From Mycobacterium sp. (GTDB lineage Bacteria; Actinomycetota; Actinomycetes; Mycobacteriales; Mycobacteriaceae): a DNA stretch of 64,000 bases. The stretch is taken from assembly GCA_025966225.1 (NCBI GenBank), contig JAOPVI010000086.1:33772-97771 (forward strand), read 5' to 3'. The position numbers and the translations under genes were made by a program. A model generated the notes under the pieces. That model was not told the origin of the DNA, searched no databases, and saw nothing but the letters and a program-made list of their open reading frames with translations. Below are positions 45,792-54,050 of this stretch, one piece after another (positions within the stretch are counted from its first letter, which is position 1; every line of letters begins with the position of its first letter).

Positions 45792-45962
45792 GTTCGGTCT
45801 CCTAATAACTCAGACTCTTCCTACGAGAATTACAGCGCGATCACAGGTCGCCGGTATTCCGGATTTCAGAAAGTTTCTTACTCAAGGTAACGAACCTGCT
45901 TTCAGCCGGGGCCGCCGGCCGCGGACCCGCCGGGCGACGGGCTTGCGCGCAACGAGCCGTCG

Positions 45963-46499
45963 TTGTGTCGGTTAGCAATCCGTACTAACGTCGAACGCAG
46001 GTTGAGTCCGCAGCCGCACGAGGTGTGGCCGATGGCTGAAGGCCACCCCGCCAAGTTTCGGAGTTCTAGCTTGTCCGCCGCAAACACCGCTCCTGTCGCA
46101 CCCACACCCGGTGCGCCGCACAAACCTGCGAGTTTCTCGAGCAGCCTCATCGGAACGGCCATGGTGCTGGTGACGGCGGTCGGCGAGCTCGATGCGTCCA
46201 ACGCCTGGGACCTCGCCGACTACGTCGAAGGCGTGCTGGACGCGAAACGTCGCCTGATCGTTGATCTTCGTGGCCTGAGTTTCTGTGGTACACAGGGCTT
46301 CTCATCGTTGCACCACATCAACGTGGCGTGTTCGCGCAGCGACGTGAACTGGGTGGTCGTACCAGGACGCGAAGTGTCCAGGTTGCTGCGAATCTGCAAT
46401 CCCGAGCGCACCCTACCCGTCGCCGGCACGTTGGACAGTGCCATCGGTGTGGTCAGCAGGCCGCCGCGGAACCACCTCAGGACACTCTCCCGGAATTAG
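45963..46499 (+). CDS. STAS-domain (anti-anti-sigma-like) protein
   Basis: TAVGELDASNAWDLADYVEGVLDAKRRLIVDLRGLSFCGTQGFSSLHHI. True start may be ATG 46032. Confidence 0.85.
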   Translation: MCRLAIRTNVERRLSPQPHEVWPMAEGHPAKFRSSSLSAANTAPVAPTPGAPHKPASFSSSLIGTAMVLVTAVGELDASNAWDLADYVEGVLDAKRRLIVDLRGLSFCGTQGFSSLHHINVACSRSDVNWVVVPGREVSRLLRICNPERTLPVAGTLDSAIGVVSRPPRNHLRTLSRN

Positions 46500-47118
46500 C
46501 GCCTGGCACGCCGGAGCGGGCCGCGACGGACGGGGCCGCCCCCTTGACGTACACGCCGATGGCGACGTCCTCATCCACGTAGCCCGCGGTCTGGTTCAGT
46601 TCGTCGGTCTCTGCGATCAGTGCGTTGGCCTCGTCGCCGGTGAGCGGATAGTCATCGACGCGGTGCCGCCAATGCGCCGCAATGATCGTCGTGCCCAGGC
46701 GAAGTCGTCGACATTCCCGGTCAAGCACGCCGCGCAGCGCAGGCCCACTGAGGTAGTAGGCCACTTCCGACAACACGATCAGGTCGAAGTCCTCGGCAGG
46801 CCACTCCGAGTCGAGGGACAGATGGCGCAGGGTGACGCGGTCTCGTCGGTTGCTGCGGTCCAAACGGGCGCGGGTCGCCTCGAGGGCCGCTTCCGCGACG
46901 TCGGTTGCCGTCACGTGCTCGCATCGGTGGGTGAGGTGTTCGGTGAGCACGCCGACCGAGCACCCCGGCTCGAAGGCATGGCGAAACCCCGGCTTTGGCA
47001 GCATGGCGACGGTGAGCGCGTACTTGCGCTGCTCGTACCACCGTTCGGAGAGCCGCCACGGGTCAGGCGATTCGGCGTACATGTCGACGAAGTACTGGTC
47101 GGGCAGGCGCAGGTTCAC
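46477..47118 (-). CDS. SAM-dependent methyltransferase (NodS-like)
   Basis: DQYFVDMYAESPDPWRLSERWYEQRKYALTVAMLPKPGFRHAFEPGCSVGVLTEHL; LIVLSEVAYYL; GTG start in GTGA overlap. Confidence 0.9.
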   Translation of the reverse strand: MNLRLPDQYFVDMYAESPDPWRLSERWYEQRKYALTVAMLPKPGFRHAFEPGCSVGVLTEHLTHRCEHVTATDVAEAALEATRARLDRSNRRDRVTLRHLSLDSEWPAEDFDLIVLSEVAYYLSGPALRGVLDRECRRLRLGTTIIAAHWRHRVDDYPLTGDEANALIAETDELNQTAGYVDEDVAIGVYVKGAAPSVAARSGVPGANSGRVS

Positions 47119-47882
47119 CGGAACACCACCTCACCCAGCCGTAGCAGTCGCTGGACGGCAAACGGGGGCACCACCGGCTCGAAATCGGATGAAAACGCGG
47201 CGAGCTGCGACTGAAAGACATTGACAGCTGCTCGCTTCCGCGCGGTCGCGGCCGGGTCGAGCGGGATCCTGAACATGCGCTGCCACGGCACGTCCTCGTC
47301 GTCTGGATGCGCCCAGTGCCACATCCAGACCGGGTACTCCAGCGGGGTCGCGCCGACCTGATGGGCCGCCACGCTCGCCGCACGCCCGACGGCCTCGTGG
47401 TCCGGATGCCCGTCGCCTCGCCATGTCGTTGCACACCACGCACCCGTCGGGCCGCTGTCGAGCAGTTGGCCGATCACGTCGGAAAGTTGCGACTCGTGCG
47501 CGCGAAGGTCCCCGTCGGGCAGTCCCAAGAAGATCGGCTCACCGAGCCCCAGGACTGCTGCCGCACGGCATAGTTCGGCGCGCCGGTCACGTTCCAACCA
47601 AATGCGCTCCATGCGCGAGAGGCCGGGATACGCGCCCCCGCCGTCGGTCGCGCACACCACCTGGACGTCGACGCCGCGCGCACGCAATGCGGCCGCCGTC
47701 GCTCCGAAGCCGAACGTCTCGTCGTCGGGGTGCGGAGCAACAAGGACCAGCCCGGGACATTCGTCCAGGTTCAGTTCGGGAAACTCCCGCTGCCAGGCGA
47801 GCCACGTGGTGGTCGGCGTACCTCCCGACGCGACCGGGGCAGCCGCGAAGCGAGCGCCGTTCTCGCACCACCCGGCTTTCAC
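47115..47882 (-). CDS. PIG-L/LmbE family deacetylase
   Basis: LVLVAPHPDDETFGFGATAAALRARGVDVQVVCATDGGG; GDGHPDHEAVGRA; GTG 47882 in GTGA overlap. Confidence 0.93.
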   Translation of the reverse strand: MKAGWCENGARFAAAPVASGGTPTTTWLAWQREFPELNLDECPGLVLVAPHPDDETFGFGATAAALRARGVDVQVVCATDGGGAYPGLSRMERIWLERDRRAELCRAAAVLGLGEPIFLGLPDGDLRAHESQLSDVIGQLLDSGPTGAWCATTWRGDGHPDHEAVGRAASVAAHQVGATPLEYPVWMWHWAHPDDEDVPWQRMFRIPLDPAATARKRAAVNVFQSQLAAFSSDFEPVVPPFAVQRLLRLGEVVFR

Positions 47883-48820
47883 CTGGCCGCCACCCGTCCC
47901 AAGGCGGCGAGGTCCCGCTCGGCGTGACTCTGCCGCACGTACATCGTCAAGTCGGCGACACGCTGCGCGTGCTTGGTATCCAAGGCCAAAGGTGCTGGGC
48001 CCAATGCCCTTCCGGTACGCGTGATCGCCTCGTCGACGGCGTGTTCGACGACGGCACGAACCCGACGGGCGATCAGTTCGGCCCGGTCGTCGGGGAGCTG
48101 GGCATCGATGTAACTCGCCGCACACGCGAGTATCGCTTCGGCGGCGGCCAGCGCTGCGTCGACCGCCCCGAGGTGGGCGTGGGTGTGAACGTCGTCGCTG
48201 CCGTTGCGGTATTCGTCGCCGACCGCACGGTAGAGCGGGGCGGCCACGCCGCGTGCGCCACCCAGCCAGCACGCCGCCACTCCCACCGCGCCGTGCCAGA
48301 AACCAGGGCGGTCGAGATACTGTCCCGGTCGCCCGACGGGCGTGGCCACTGCATTGGTGAACTGCACGGATCTGGTATCGCTGGCGCGCATTCCGGCGTT
48401 TCGCCAACTGCTCGTCAACGGCCTTACTTCGGCCTGATTCAGCTCGACGGCATACAGACCGCGGGTGTTGTCGTGACGCCGCGCGGTCACCAGGGCATGC
48501 GTGCACAACTTCGCTCCAGAACACCAGGCCTTGGTGCCCTCGAGGACTGAGTTGGACGTTTGCTCATCGACGCGCAGAACCGCGTCCGGCGCCTCGGCGG
48601 CCCACACCCCCCACAACTGTTCCCGCGATGGGGGCGGGCCATCGAGCTCGGCCAGGATCGCCACGGCGTCGGTGTGCGCCTCGGCCAGGCGCCCTGCCAC
48701 CACGTCGTATTCGGTGAGCGCCGCCAGCTTCGACAGCCGCTTGCCAGTCTGGCCGGAACCCGGGGCGGGAAGGTCGAGCTCTCCGGCTTCGAGCCAGCGC
48801 CAGACCAATTCGGCGCTCAC
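47879..48820 (-). CDS. Acyl-CoA dehydrogenase-like protein
   Basis: LEGTKAWCSGAKLCTHALVTAR; ASDTRSVQFTNAVA; C-terminal helical DTKHAQRVADLTMYVRQSHAERDLAALG; GTG 48820. Confidence 0.88.
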   Translation of the reverse strand: MSAELVWRWLEAGELDLPAPGSGQTGKRLSKLAALTEYDVVAGRLAEAHTDAVAILAELDGPPPSREQLWGVWAAEAPDAVLRVDEQTSNSVLEGTKAWCSGAKLCTHALVTARRHDNTRGLYAVELNQAEVRPLTSSWRNAGMRASDTRSVQFTNAVATPVGRPGQYLDRPGFWHGAVGVAACWLGGARGVAAPLYRAVGDEYRNGSDDVHTHAHLGAVDAALAAAEAILACAASYIDAQLPDDRAELIARRVRAVVEHAVDEAITRTGRALGPAPLALDTKHAQRVADLTMYVRQSHAERDLAALGRVAAR

Positions 48821-49545
48821 GCTGATTCCCGGCCTGCGCGAATGCCCACGGATCTGAGGTGGCTCGCGAAACCGTGTGGCGCTCGGCCCACCTGCCGCGC
48901 CGAGGTCACCACCGACAGCTGTTCGTCGCGATGGATGCGACAACCCGCCTGCTCGAATCGCCGTACGAGCTCGACGTCCTCACCGGTCGCCAACGGGGCG
49001 AACCCACCTACCCGCCAATACGCGTCGGCGCGAAATCCCATGTTGGCTCCGTGGATGTGACCGTGCTCACCGCCGCGACGCTTCGCGCGATATGCGTTCA
49101 GATACATGCGAGCGACTGTCGCGGGCACGCGCCGCCAGTTCGCGATGCGGACGACGCCAAGCACCATGTCGGCACCGGACTCGGTCTGCTGGACCAGCCA
49201 ATCGGCGTCGACGCGACTATCGGCGTCGGTGGTGGCGTACCAGATGCGTGATTCATCGGTCAGCTGCTCACTGCAAAAGCCCCGCGCGTATTCGAAGCCC
49301 GCCCGCCGGGCAGCCCCCACATTGCGGACCTCGACTTCGACGAAATGCACGTCGGCGCCGAAGTCTCCTGCGAGGTATCGACTCTGGTCATCACATGCGT
49401 CGAGCACGACGACGATGAGCACGGGAACGCGCAGACACGCCGCGGCCGTCACCATCGCCTTGACGCACTCCGGCAAGTTGGTCGACTCATTGTGCGCGGG
49501 TATGACGACCACGGCCTGCTCACAGGTCAGCCCGGTATTTCCCAC
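48817..49545 (-). CDS. Family 2 glycosyltransferase
   Basis: VVVIPAHNESTNLPECVKAM; YATTDADSRVDADWL; GANMGFRADAYWRVGGFAPLATGEDVEL; GTG 49545 preceded by GAGGAG. Confidence 0.92.
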   Translation of the reverse strand: MGNTGLTCEQAVVVIPAHNESTNLPECVKAMVTAAACLRVPVLIVVVLDACDDQSRYLAGDFGADVHFVEVEVRNVGAARRAGFEYARGFCSEQLTDESRIWYATTDADSRVDADWLVQQTESGADMVLGVVRIANWRRVPATVARMYLNAYRAKRRGGEHGHIHGANMGFRADAYWRVGGFAPLATGEDVELVRRFEQAGCRIHRDEQLSVVTSARQVGRAPHGFASHLRSVGIRAGRESA

Positions 49546-49570
49546 GGCTAGCTCCTCGCTCCTTCGGATG

Positions 49571-49598
49571 CTGGGCATCCAATGTCAAAGATGCCCAG
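49571..49598. promoter_or_regulatory. Inverted repeat CTGGGCATC-N10-GATGCCCAG upstream of the GT2 cassette
   Basis: 9-bp perfect arms 26 nt upstream of the GT2 start. Confidence 0.55.
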
Positions 49599-49791
49599 GA
49601 AGTCCATGGGCTTGAACTAGGGCGCGGGTAACGGTGCAACTGCCGAATCACTTCAGATGCCGATTCGGTCGCGCACATGTGTACCCGCCATCGCGAGCCG
49701 AGAAACGGGTGACTCGTTTCGAGGTCTGCCCGGCAGGGTAGCCACTGCACGAAAGACGCACGTCGACCCACCGGAGCCGGAGGCGATCAAG

Positions 49792-50160
49792 ATGTCGGAC
49801 GTTCAACACGACGAGCCACGGTCACCGGATCGGTCGGCCGACAACGACGCACACTCCCACGGCGCCAGAACATTCTGGAACTGGACGCTCGCACTCTTGG
49901 CCGTGCTCGGAGCATTGGCCGTCGTGGCCTTCGCATATCTCAGTGTGATGGGCACGGCCGCCTGCACCGACGGGCCGTGCGGGGGTACCGGCCCTAGTGA
50001 ATTCGTGTTCAGCCTCATTCTGTACGGACCGCCGATCGTCGCCGTCGTCGGTGTGCTGCTGTCCTTCCTGACCGCCAAGCACCGGCTGGGGTTCCTCGTA
50101 CCGGTATGCACTTGGGCCGCGACGGCAATCGCCTTCGTCATACTGGTGACCACGTTCTAG
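49792..50160 (+). CDS. Small membrane protein, unknown function
   Basis: 122 aa from ATG 49792 with three hydrophobic segments. Confidence 0.65.
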   Translation: MSDVQHDEPRSPDRSADNDAHSHGARTFWNWTLALLAVLGALAVVAFAYLSVMGTAACTDGPCGGTGPSEFVFSLILYGPPIVAVVGVLLSFLTAKHRLGFLVPVCTWAATAIAFVILVTTF

Positions 50161-50164
50161 CGCA

Positions 50165-51061
50165 TCACGACGCCTCCACCATCGCACCGCTGTGAATGCC
50201 CGCGCGCCCGAGTGCGTCGACCACGAGCACTCGCAGTCGCCGTCCTACGTCGAATTGCTTGCCCGGCAACGTCCGGGCCACCATCCTGACCTTGATCTCG
50301 TCGACTCCGATGCTTTCCACGCCCATTACTGCGGGCTCGTCCAGCAAGAGCTCCGGAAGTGTGTCGTCCTTCATCGCGGTCGCCGAAACACCGCGAAGGA
50401 CATCGGTGACCTTGGTCAGATCCGCCGTCGCCGGCACAGGCACGTCGATCACCGCGCGCGCCCAATCCTTGGATAGGTTGAGCGACTTGACGATCTGACC
50501 GTTGGGCACGGTGTAGACCTCGCCATCGCCGGTCCGGAGCTTCGTGACACGAAGGGTCACGTCTTCGACCGTGCCGCGAGCGTCGTCGGACGAACCTGTG
50601 ATGGTCAACTGAACGAGATCCCCAAAGCCATATTGTTTTTCGGTGATGATGAAGAATCCACTCAAGAGGTCCTGCACTATTCGTTGAGCTCCGAAGCCGA
50701 ACGCAGCGCCCAATACCGCTGCCGGCGCGACCAGTGATCCAACGGGCAATCCGAAGGCATCGATGATGTCGACCGACACCACGACGTACAGCACCGCGAT
50801 GGACACCGACGAGATCACCGACGCGACAGCTTGACGATGCTTGACGGCTTCGGACTGCACGGCGTCTTGCGTGGAGCCTGCGAGCCGGCTACTGATCTTG
50901 GCGGCGATGCGGCGCAGCACGCGGGTCGCGACGACCGTGGCGATCACCACCACGACGATGTGAAGTCCCTTCGTCGCGATCCAGTGGCCGAACTCCGATG
51001 ACCACAGTCCGGTCCAGGTCGCTCTCGGCGAGACTGCGTGAAAAGTATTCATAGACTTCAT
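50165..51061 (-). CDS. MscS-family mechanosensitive ion channel
   Basis: PAAVLGAAFGFGAQRIVQDLLSGFFIITEKQYGFGDLVQL; VEDVTLRVTKLRTGDGEVYTVPNGQI. Confidence 0.94.
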   Translation of the reverse strand: MKSMNTFHAVSPRATWTGLWSSEFGHWIATKGLHIVVVVIATVVATRVLRRIAAKISSRLAGSTQDAVQSEAVKHRQAVASVISSVSIAVLYVVVSVDIIDAFGLPVGSLVAPAAVLGAAFGFGAQRIVQDLLSGFFIITEKQYGFGDLVQLTITGSSDDARGTVEDVTLRVTKLRTGDGEVYTVPNGQIVKSLNLSKDWARAVIDVPVPATADLTKVTDVLRGVSATAMKDDTLPELLLDEPAVMGVESIGVDEIKVRMVARTLPGKQFDVGRRLRVLVVDALGRAGIHSGAMVEAS

Positions 51062-51179
51062 AGATATAGGCAGACCGGCTCAGGGAGCCTGGCCTGCCGG
51101 CCTCCTCGAGATTGCGTCGCGTTCGCCCCCGGTCATGCTTCCCGCGATGCGCGGCGCTAAAACATGCCCAGGCAGCCTG

Positions 51180-52178
51180 TCACGTCGCAGCCACTCGCCG
51201 TATCAACGTCCTCGTCGCCTTCTCCAGGATCCCTTGAGCCTTGTCAGCGTCCTTCACACGTCCGGCCCGCTTCACCGCAGCAGCGATGGTCATGCCAGCT
51301 TCGTAGCCCTCGACGACGCGTGGGTCGACGTAGGACCCACGCGCGACGGCGGGAGTGTTGCCCAAACCTTCGGCGACCTCCTTCATCACTGCGGATTCGA
51401 CTCGCTTGATCACCTTCGGATCGACCGGAGGATCTGCATCGACGAACGCCACCGCCGCAAGCACCGTGCCGTGCCAAGTTCTCAGATCCTTGACGCTGCA
51501 GTCCGCCCCCGCCAGTTCCTTGAAGCGTGCATTGAGGTCGCTTGCGTGCACGTCGATCCATCCGGACCCGTTGCGGCACATCAGTAGTCGCTCGCTTCGA
51601 GCGCTACGGCGAAGCAGCGACCGCACCGCCCGAACCACTTCGGGGTCGTCGAGCTCCAAGGTGCGACGGACCCCACTCTTGGCGGGGTAGTCGAATTCCA
51701 CGGAGTCCTTGCGCAGTGTGACGTGTTCACACAGCAGCGTGGAAAGCCCGTAAGACTCGTTCTCCTCGGCGTATAGCTCTCCGCCGGAGCGAAAGTACCC
51801 GAGATCCAGAAGGTGCAGCGCCAAGGCCAACACACGGTCGCGCGTGAGGCCGCGACCGGCGAGGTCCTTGGCGACACTCGCCCGCCAGTCGGGAAGTCGC
51901 ACAGACATTTCGAGCACTCGGTCGAATTTCTCCTCGGCCCGTTCCTCTTGCCACGACTGGTGATACAGGTATTGGCGTCGACCCGCGGCGTCAGTACCGA
52001 CCGCCTGAATGTGGCCGTTCGGGTGAGGACTGATCCACACCTTCTTCCACGCAGGCGGAATGACCAACTCGTTGATTCGCGTCAGGGTGGCGTCGTCGGT
52101 GAGCGCCTTGCCTCCTTGGACGTGATAGGAGAACCCCTTGCCGCGCCGCTTCCGCGTTATCCCGGGGCCAGTGAGCAC
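51180..52178 (-). CDS. Eukaryote/poxvirus-type DNA topoisomerase IB
   Basis: PAWKKVWISPHPNGHIQAVGTDAAGRRQYLYHQSW; KDLRTWHGTVLAAVAF; ARGSYVDPRVVEGYE (catalytic Tyr). Start may be up to 8 codons further upstream (52202). Confidence 0.92.
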   Translation of the reverse strand: MLTGPGITRKRRGKGFSYHVQGGKALTDDATLTRINELVIPPAWKKVWISPHPNGHIQAVGTDAAGRRQYLYHQSWQEERAEEKFDRVLEMSVRLPDWRASVAKDLAGRGLTRDRVLALALHLLDLGYFRSGGELYAEENESYGLSTLLCEHVTLRKDSVEFDYPAKSGVRRTLELDDPEVVRAVRSLLRRSARSERLLMCRNGSGWIDVHASDLNARFKELAGADCSVKDLRTWHGTVLAAVAFVDADPPVDPKVIKRVESAVMKEVAEGLGNTPAVARGSYVDPRVVEGYEAGMTIAAAVKRAGRVKDADKAQGILEKATRTLIRRVAAT

Positions 52179-52228
52179 GCTTCTTCTAAGTCTGATTGCC
52201 AGCCCCCGCCCACCTGGAACGCGCTGGC

Positions 52229-52486
52229 TCAGCGCTCGCGCAGTTCGGAGATCAGATCGCTCTTGTTCAGCCCGGAGTATCCCGTGATGCCAAGTTCCTT
52301 GGCCCTAGTCCTCAGTTCGAGCACCGTCCAGGCGTCATAGGACCCCGCGCGGCCACCCTTCCTACCGACGGCCGACCTACCCGTTGCCGCCGCAGCGTTG
52401 GAGAACCGCGCGGCCTGCTCCTGGAAATTGCCCTGCTCACGAAGCTCGTCGTACATTTCCTCGGCTTTGATCGAGGCATTGAGCAT
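52229..52486 (-). CDS. Small protein with Rho-N/SAP-like C-terminus
   Basis: WTVLELRTRAKELGITGYSGLNKSDLISELRER; ATG 52486 chosen over 52558. Confidence 0.75.
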   Translation of the reverse strand: MLNASIKAEEMYDELREQGNFQEQAARFSNAAAATGRSAVGRKGGRAGSYDAWTVLELRTRAKELGITGYSGLNKSDLISELRER

Positions 52487-52572
52487 GTCCCACTCCTTGA
52501 TCGCGTTCGTGGGCGGGTATGCCCAGATCAACGATCGCGTAAACGTAACCGCTGGCACGAGGATCGAAACGC

Positions 52573-53040
52573 TCAGGGATGCGCCTCGTGACCCGGGCGA
52601 AACCTGGTGCGACGCGCTTCTTTCATGCGCGCCTCGAAGACGTGCCGCTCGCCGTCCTGAAGCTCGGCCCGAACCCGACGTTCGTGTTCTCGGAACACCG
52701 ACCAGTAATCATCGTCGAACTCCTCGACGACTTGAAATGTCCATCGACCGTGCAGCACGTTGCGACCGACCAGGTCGGTTCGTAGCCGCTCGGCCACCTC
52801 AGCGTGGCCAGCGTCGGCCAGCTCGTCGCAGGCATCCCCCACGAGCAGGTCGGCGTGCCCGATCAGCTGATGAAACGAGTACAGGTGTCCGCGCGCCCGC
52901 TCCACGAACTCGAGCGCCTCCGACAGCTTGCCGACCGCGCGAACAGTCGGGTCATCCATGCCCCGGCCGCGCTCGCCGGGGTCGTCGGGGTCTCCCGCCA
53001 CGGTCGCCGAGTACCCGGCCGCAGGATGGCGCAACCGCAA
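52573..53040 (-). CDS. Conserved hypothetical protein
   Basis: Likely begins at internal MDDPTVRAVGKLSEALEFVERARGHLYSFHQLIGHADLLVGDA; helical protein of unknown function. Confidence 0.65.
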   Translation of the reverse strand: MRLRHPAAGYSATVAGDPDDPGERGRGMDDPTVRAVGKLSEALEFVERARGHLYSFHQLIGHADLLVGDACDELADAGHAEVAERLRTDLVGRNVLHGRWTFQVVEEFDDDYWSVFREHERRVRAELQDGERHVFEARMKEARRTRFRPGHEAHP

Positions 53041-53063
53041 TCCTCAGGTGCGCGCCTCGGCGG

Positions 53064-53939
53064 CTACCGCGTGCCAGGTATCGACTTTGCGTCGGATTCC
53101 GCCGTGCTCGAGATGAATTCGTCGAGGAGGTCGGCTACCTCAACGGGCGCCTCGACGTGGGCGAAGTGCCCGACACCCGGCAGGACCTCGAGCCGGCAGT
53201 CCGGCCGAGCCTCGAGTGCCGCGTAGGCATGGTCGACCGGAATGATGGTGTCCTCTTCACCCCAGATGGCCAGGGTGGGCATTTCCGCACGCAGCTGCAA
53301 GCGGTTGAGCGCGCTGACGGCCTGACCGCGGTAGTCGACGACCGAACGCAGGGTGCGCAGGAACGCGTCGCGGGTCTGGGGATCCGAGAACGACGAGTAG
53401 GCGTTCCAGATCTCGGCACCGCGCGGTGAGCGAAGCCCGCGTGAACTCAGAAACGACCGCACGGCGTTCCCGGCGCGCAGCACCGGTGTCGGCGCGATGA
53501 TCGGCATGACAAGTTCGGCTCCCGGCGCCGAGAGCAGGCGCAGTATAAAGCCCACGTCCTGACCCAGTCCCCCGCTGCTGATGAGCACGAGCCTGCGGCA
53601 GTAGTCGGGATGCTGATAGAGGAACTGCATGGCAACGCCGCCACCAAGGGAGTGGCCGACGACCGTCGCCGACTCGATCCCGAGCTCGTCCAACAAGTCG
53701 CGCAGCCCGACGGCGAAGGCGCCGAGCGAGTAGTCGCTGCGGGGTTTCGACGATTGCCCGTGGCCGAGGAGATCGGGTGCGACGACCCGATACTTCTTGG
53801 CCAGCTGGGGCATGATCTCGCGCCAGGTCTGCGAGCTGCCTGCCATGCCGTGAATCAGCAGGATCGCCTCGTCGCCCTCGCCCGCGTCGCGGACGGCGAT
53901 TCGCTCGCCGTGGATGTCGATGAACTTCAGTTCCGTCAT
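53064..53939 (-). CDS. Alpha/beta hydrolase
   Basis: AILLIHGMAGSSQTWREIMPQL; VVGHSLGGGVAMQF; catalytic Asp/His region IWGEEDTIIPVDHAY, LPGVGHFAHVEAP. Confidence 0.92.
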   Translation of the reverse strand: MTELKFIDIHGERIAVRDAGEGDEAILLIHGMAGSSQTWREIMPQLAKKYRVVAPDLLGHGQSSKPRSDYSLGAFAVGLRDLLDELGIESATVVGHSLGGGVAMQFLYQHPDYCRRLVLISSGGLGQDVGFILRLLSAPGAELVMPIIAPTPVLRAGNAVRSFLSSRGLRSPRGAEIWNAYSSFSDPQTRDAFLRTLRSVVDYRGQAVSALNRLQLRAEMPTLAIWGEEDTIIPVDHAYAALEARPDCRLEVLPGVGHFAHVEAPVEVADLLDEFISSTAESDAKSIPGTR

Positions 53940-54018
53940 GAGACCCCTCCGCCAGTACTCACCGGCTAAGAGTACCCACCGGTAACTTTCTCACCACACA
54001 TTCGTCGTTGCCATCACA

Positions 54019-54039
54019 TACCCACGGAAGGGGTGGGTA
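54019..54039. promoter_or_regulatory. Inverted repeat TACCCAC-N7-GTGGGTA in hydrolase/WS-DGAT divergent region
   Basis: 7-bp perfect arms; related TACCCACC/TACTCACC elements at 53954-53982. Confidence 0.5.
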
Positions 54040-54050
54040 ACGTCACCAGC

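Noticed and set aside
47115-47882. PIG-L protein as mycothiol deacetylase MshB
   Set aside because: Genomic context (GT2, acyl-CoA dehydrogenase-like, NodS-like methyltransferase) is not that expected for mshB; treated as a separate PIG-L family member.
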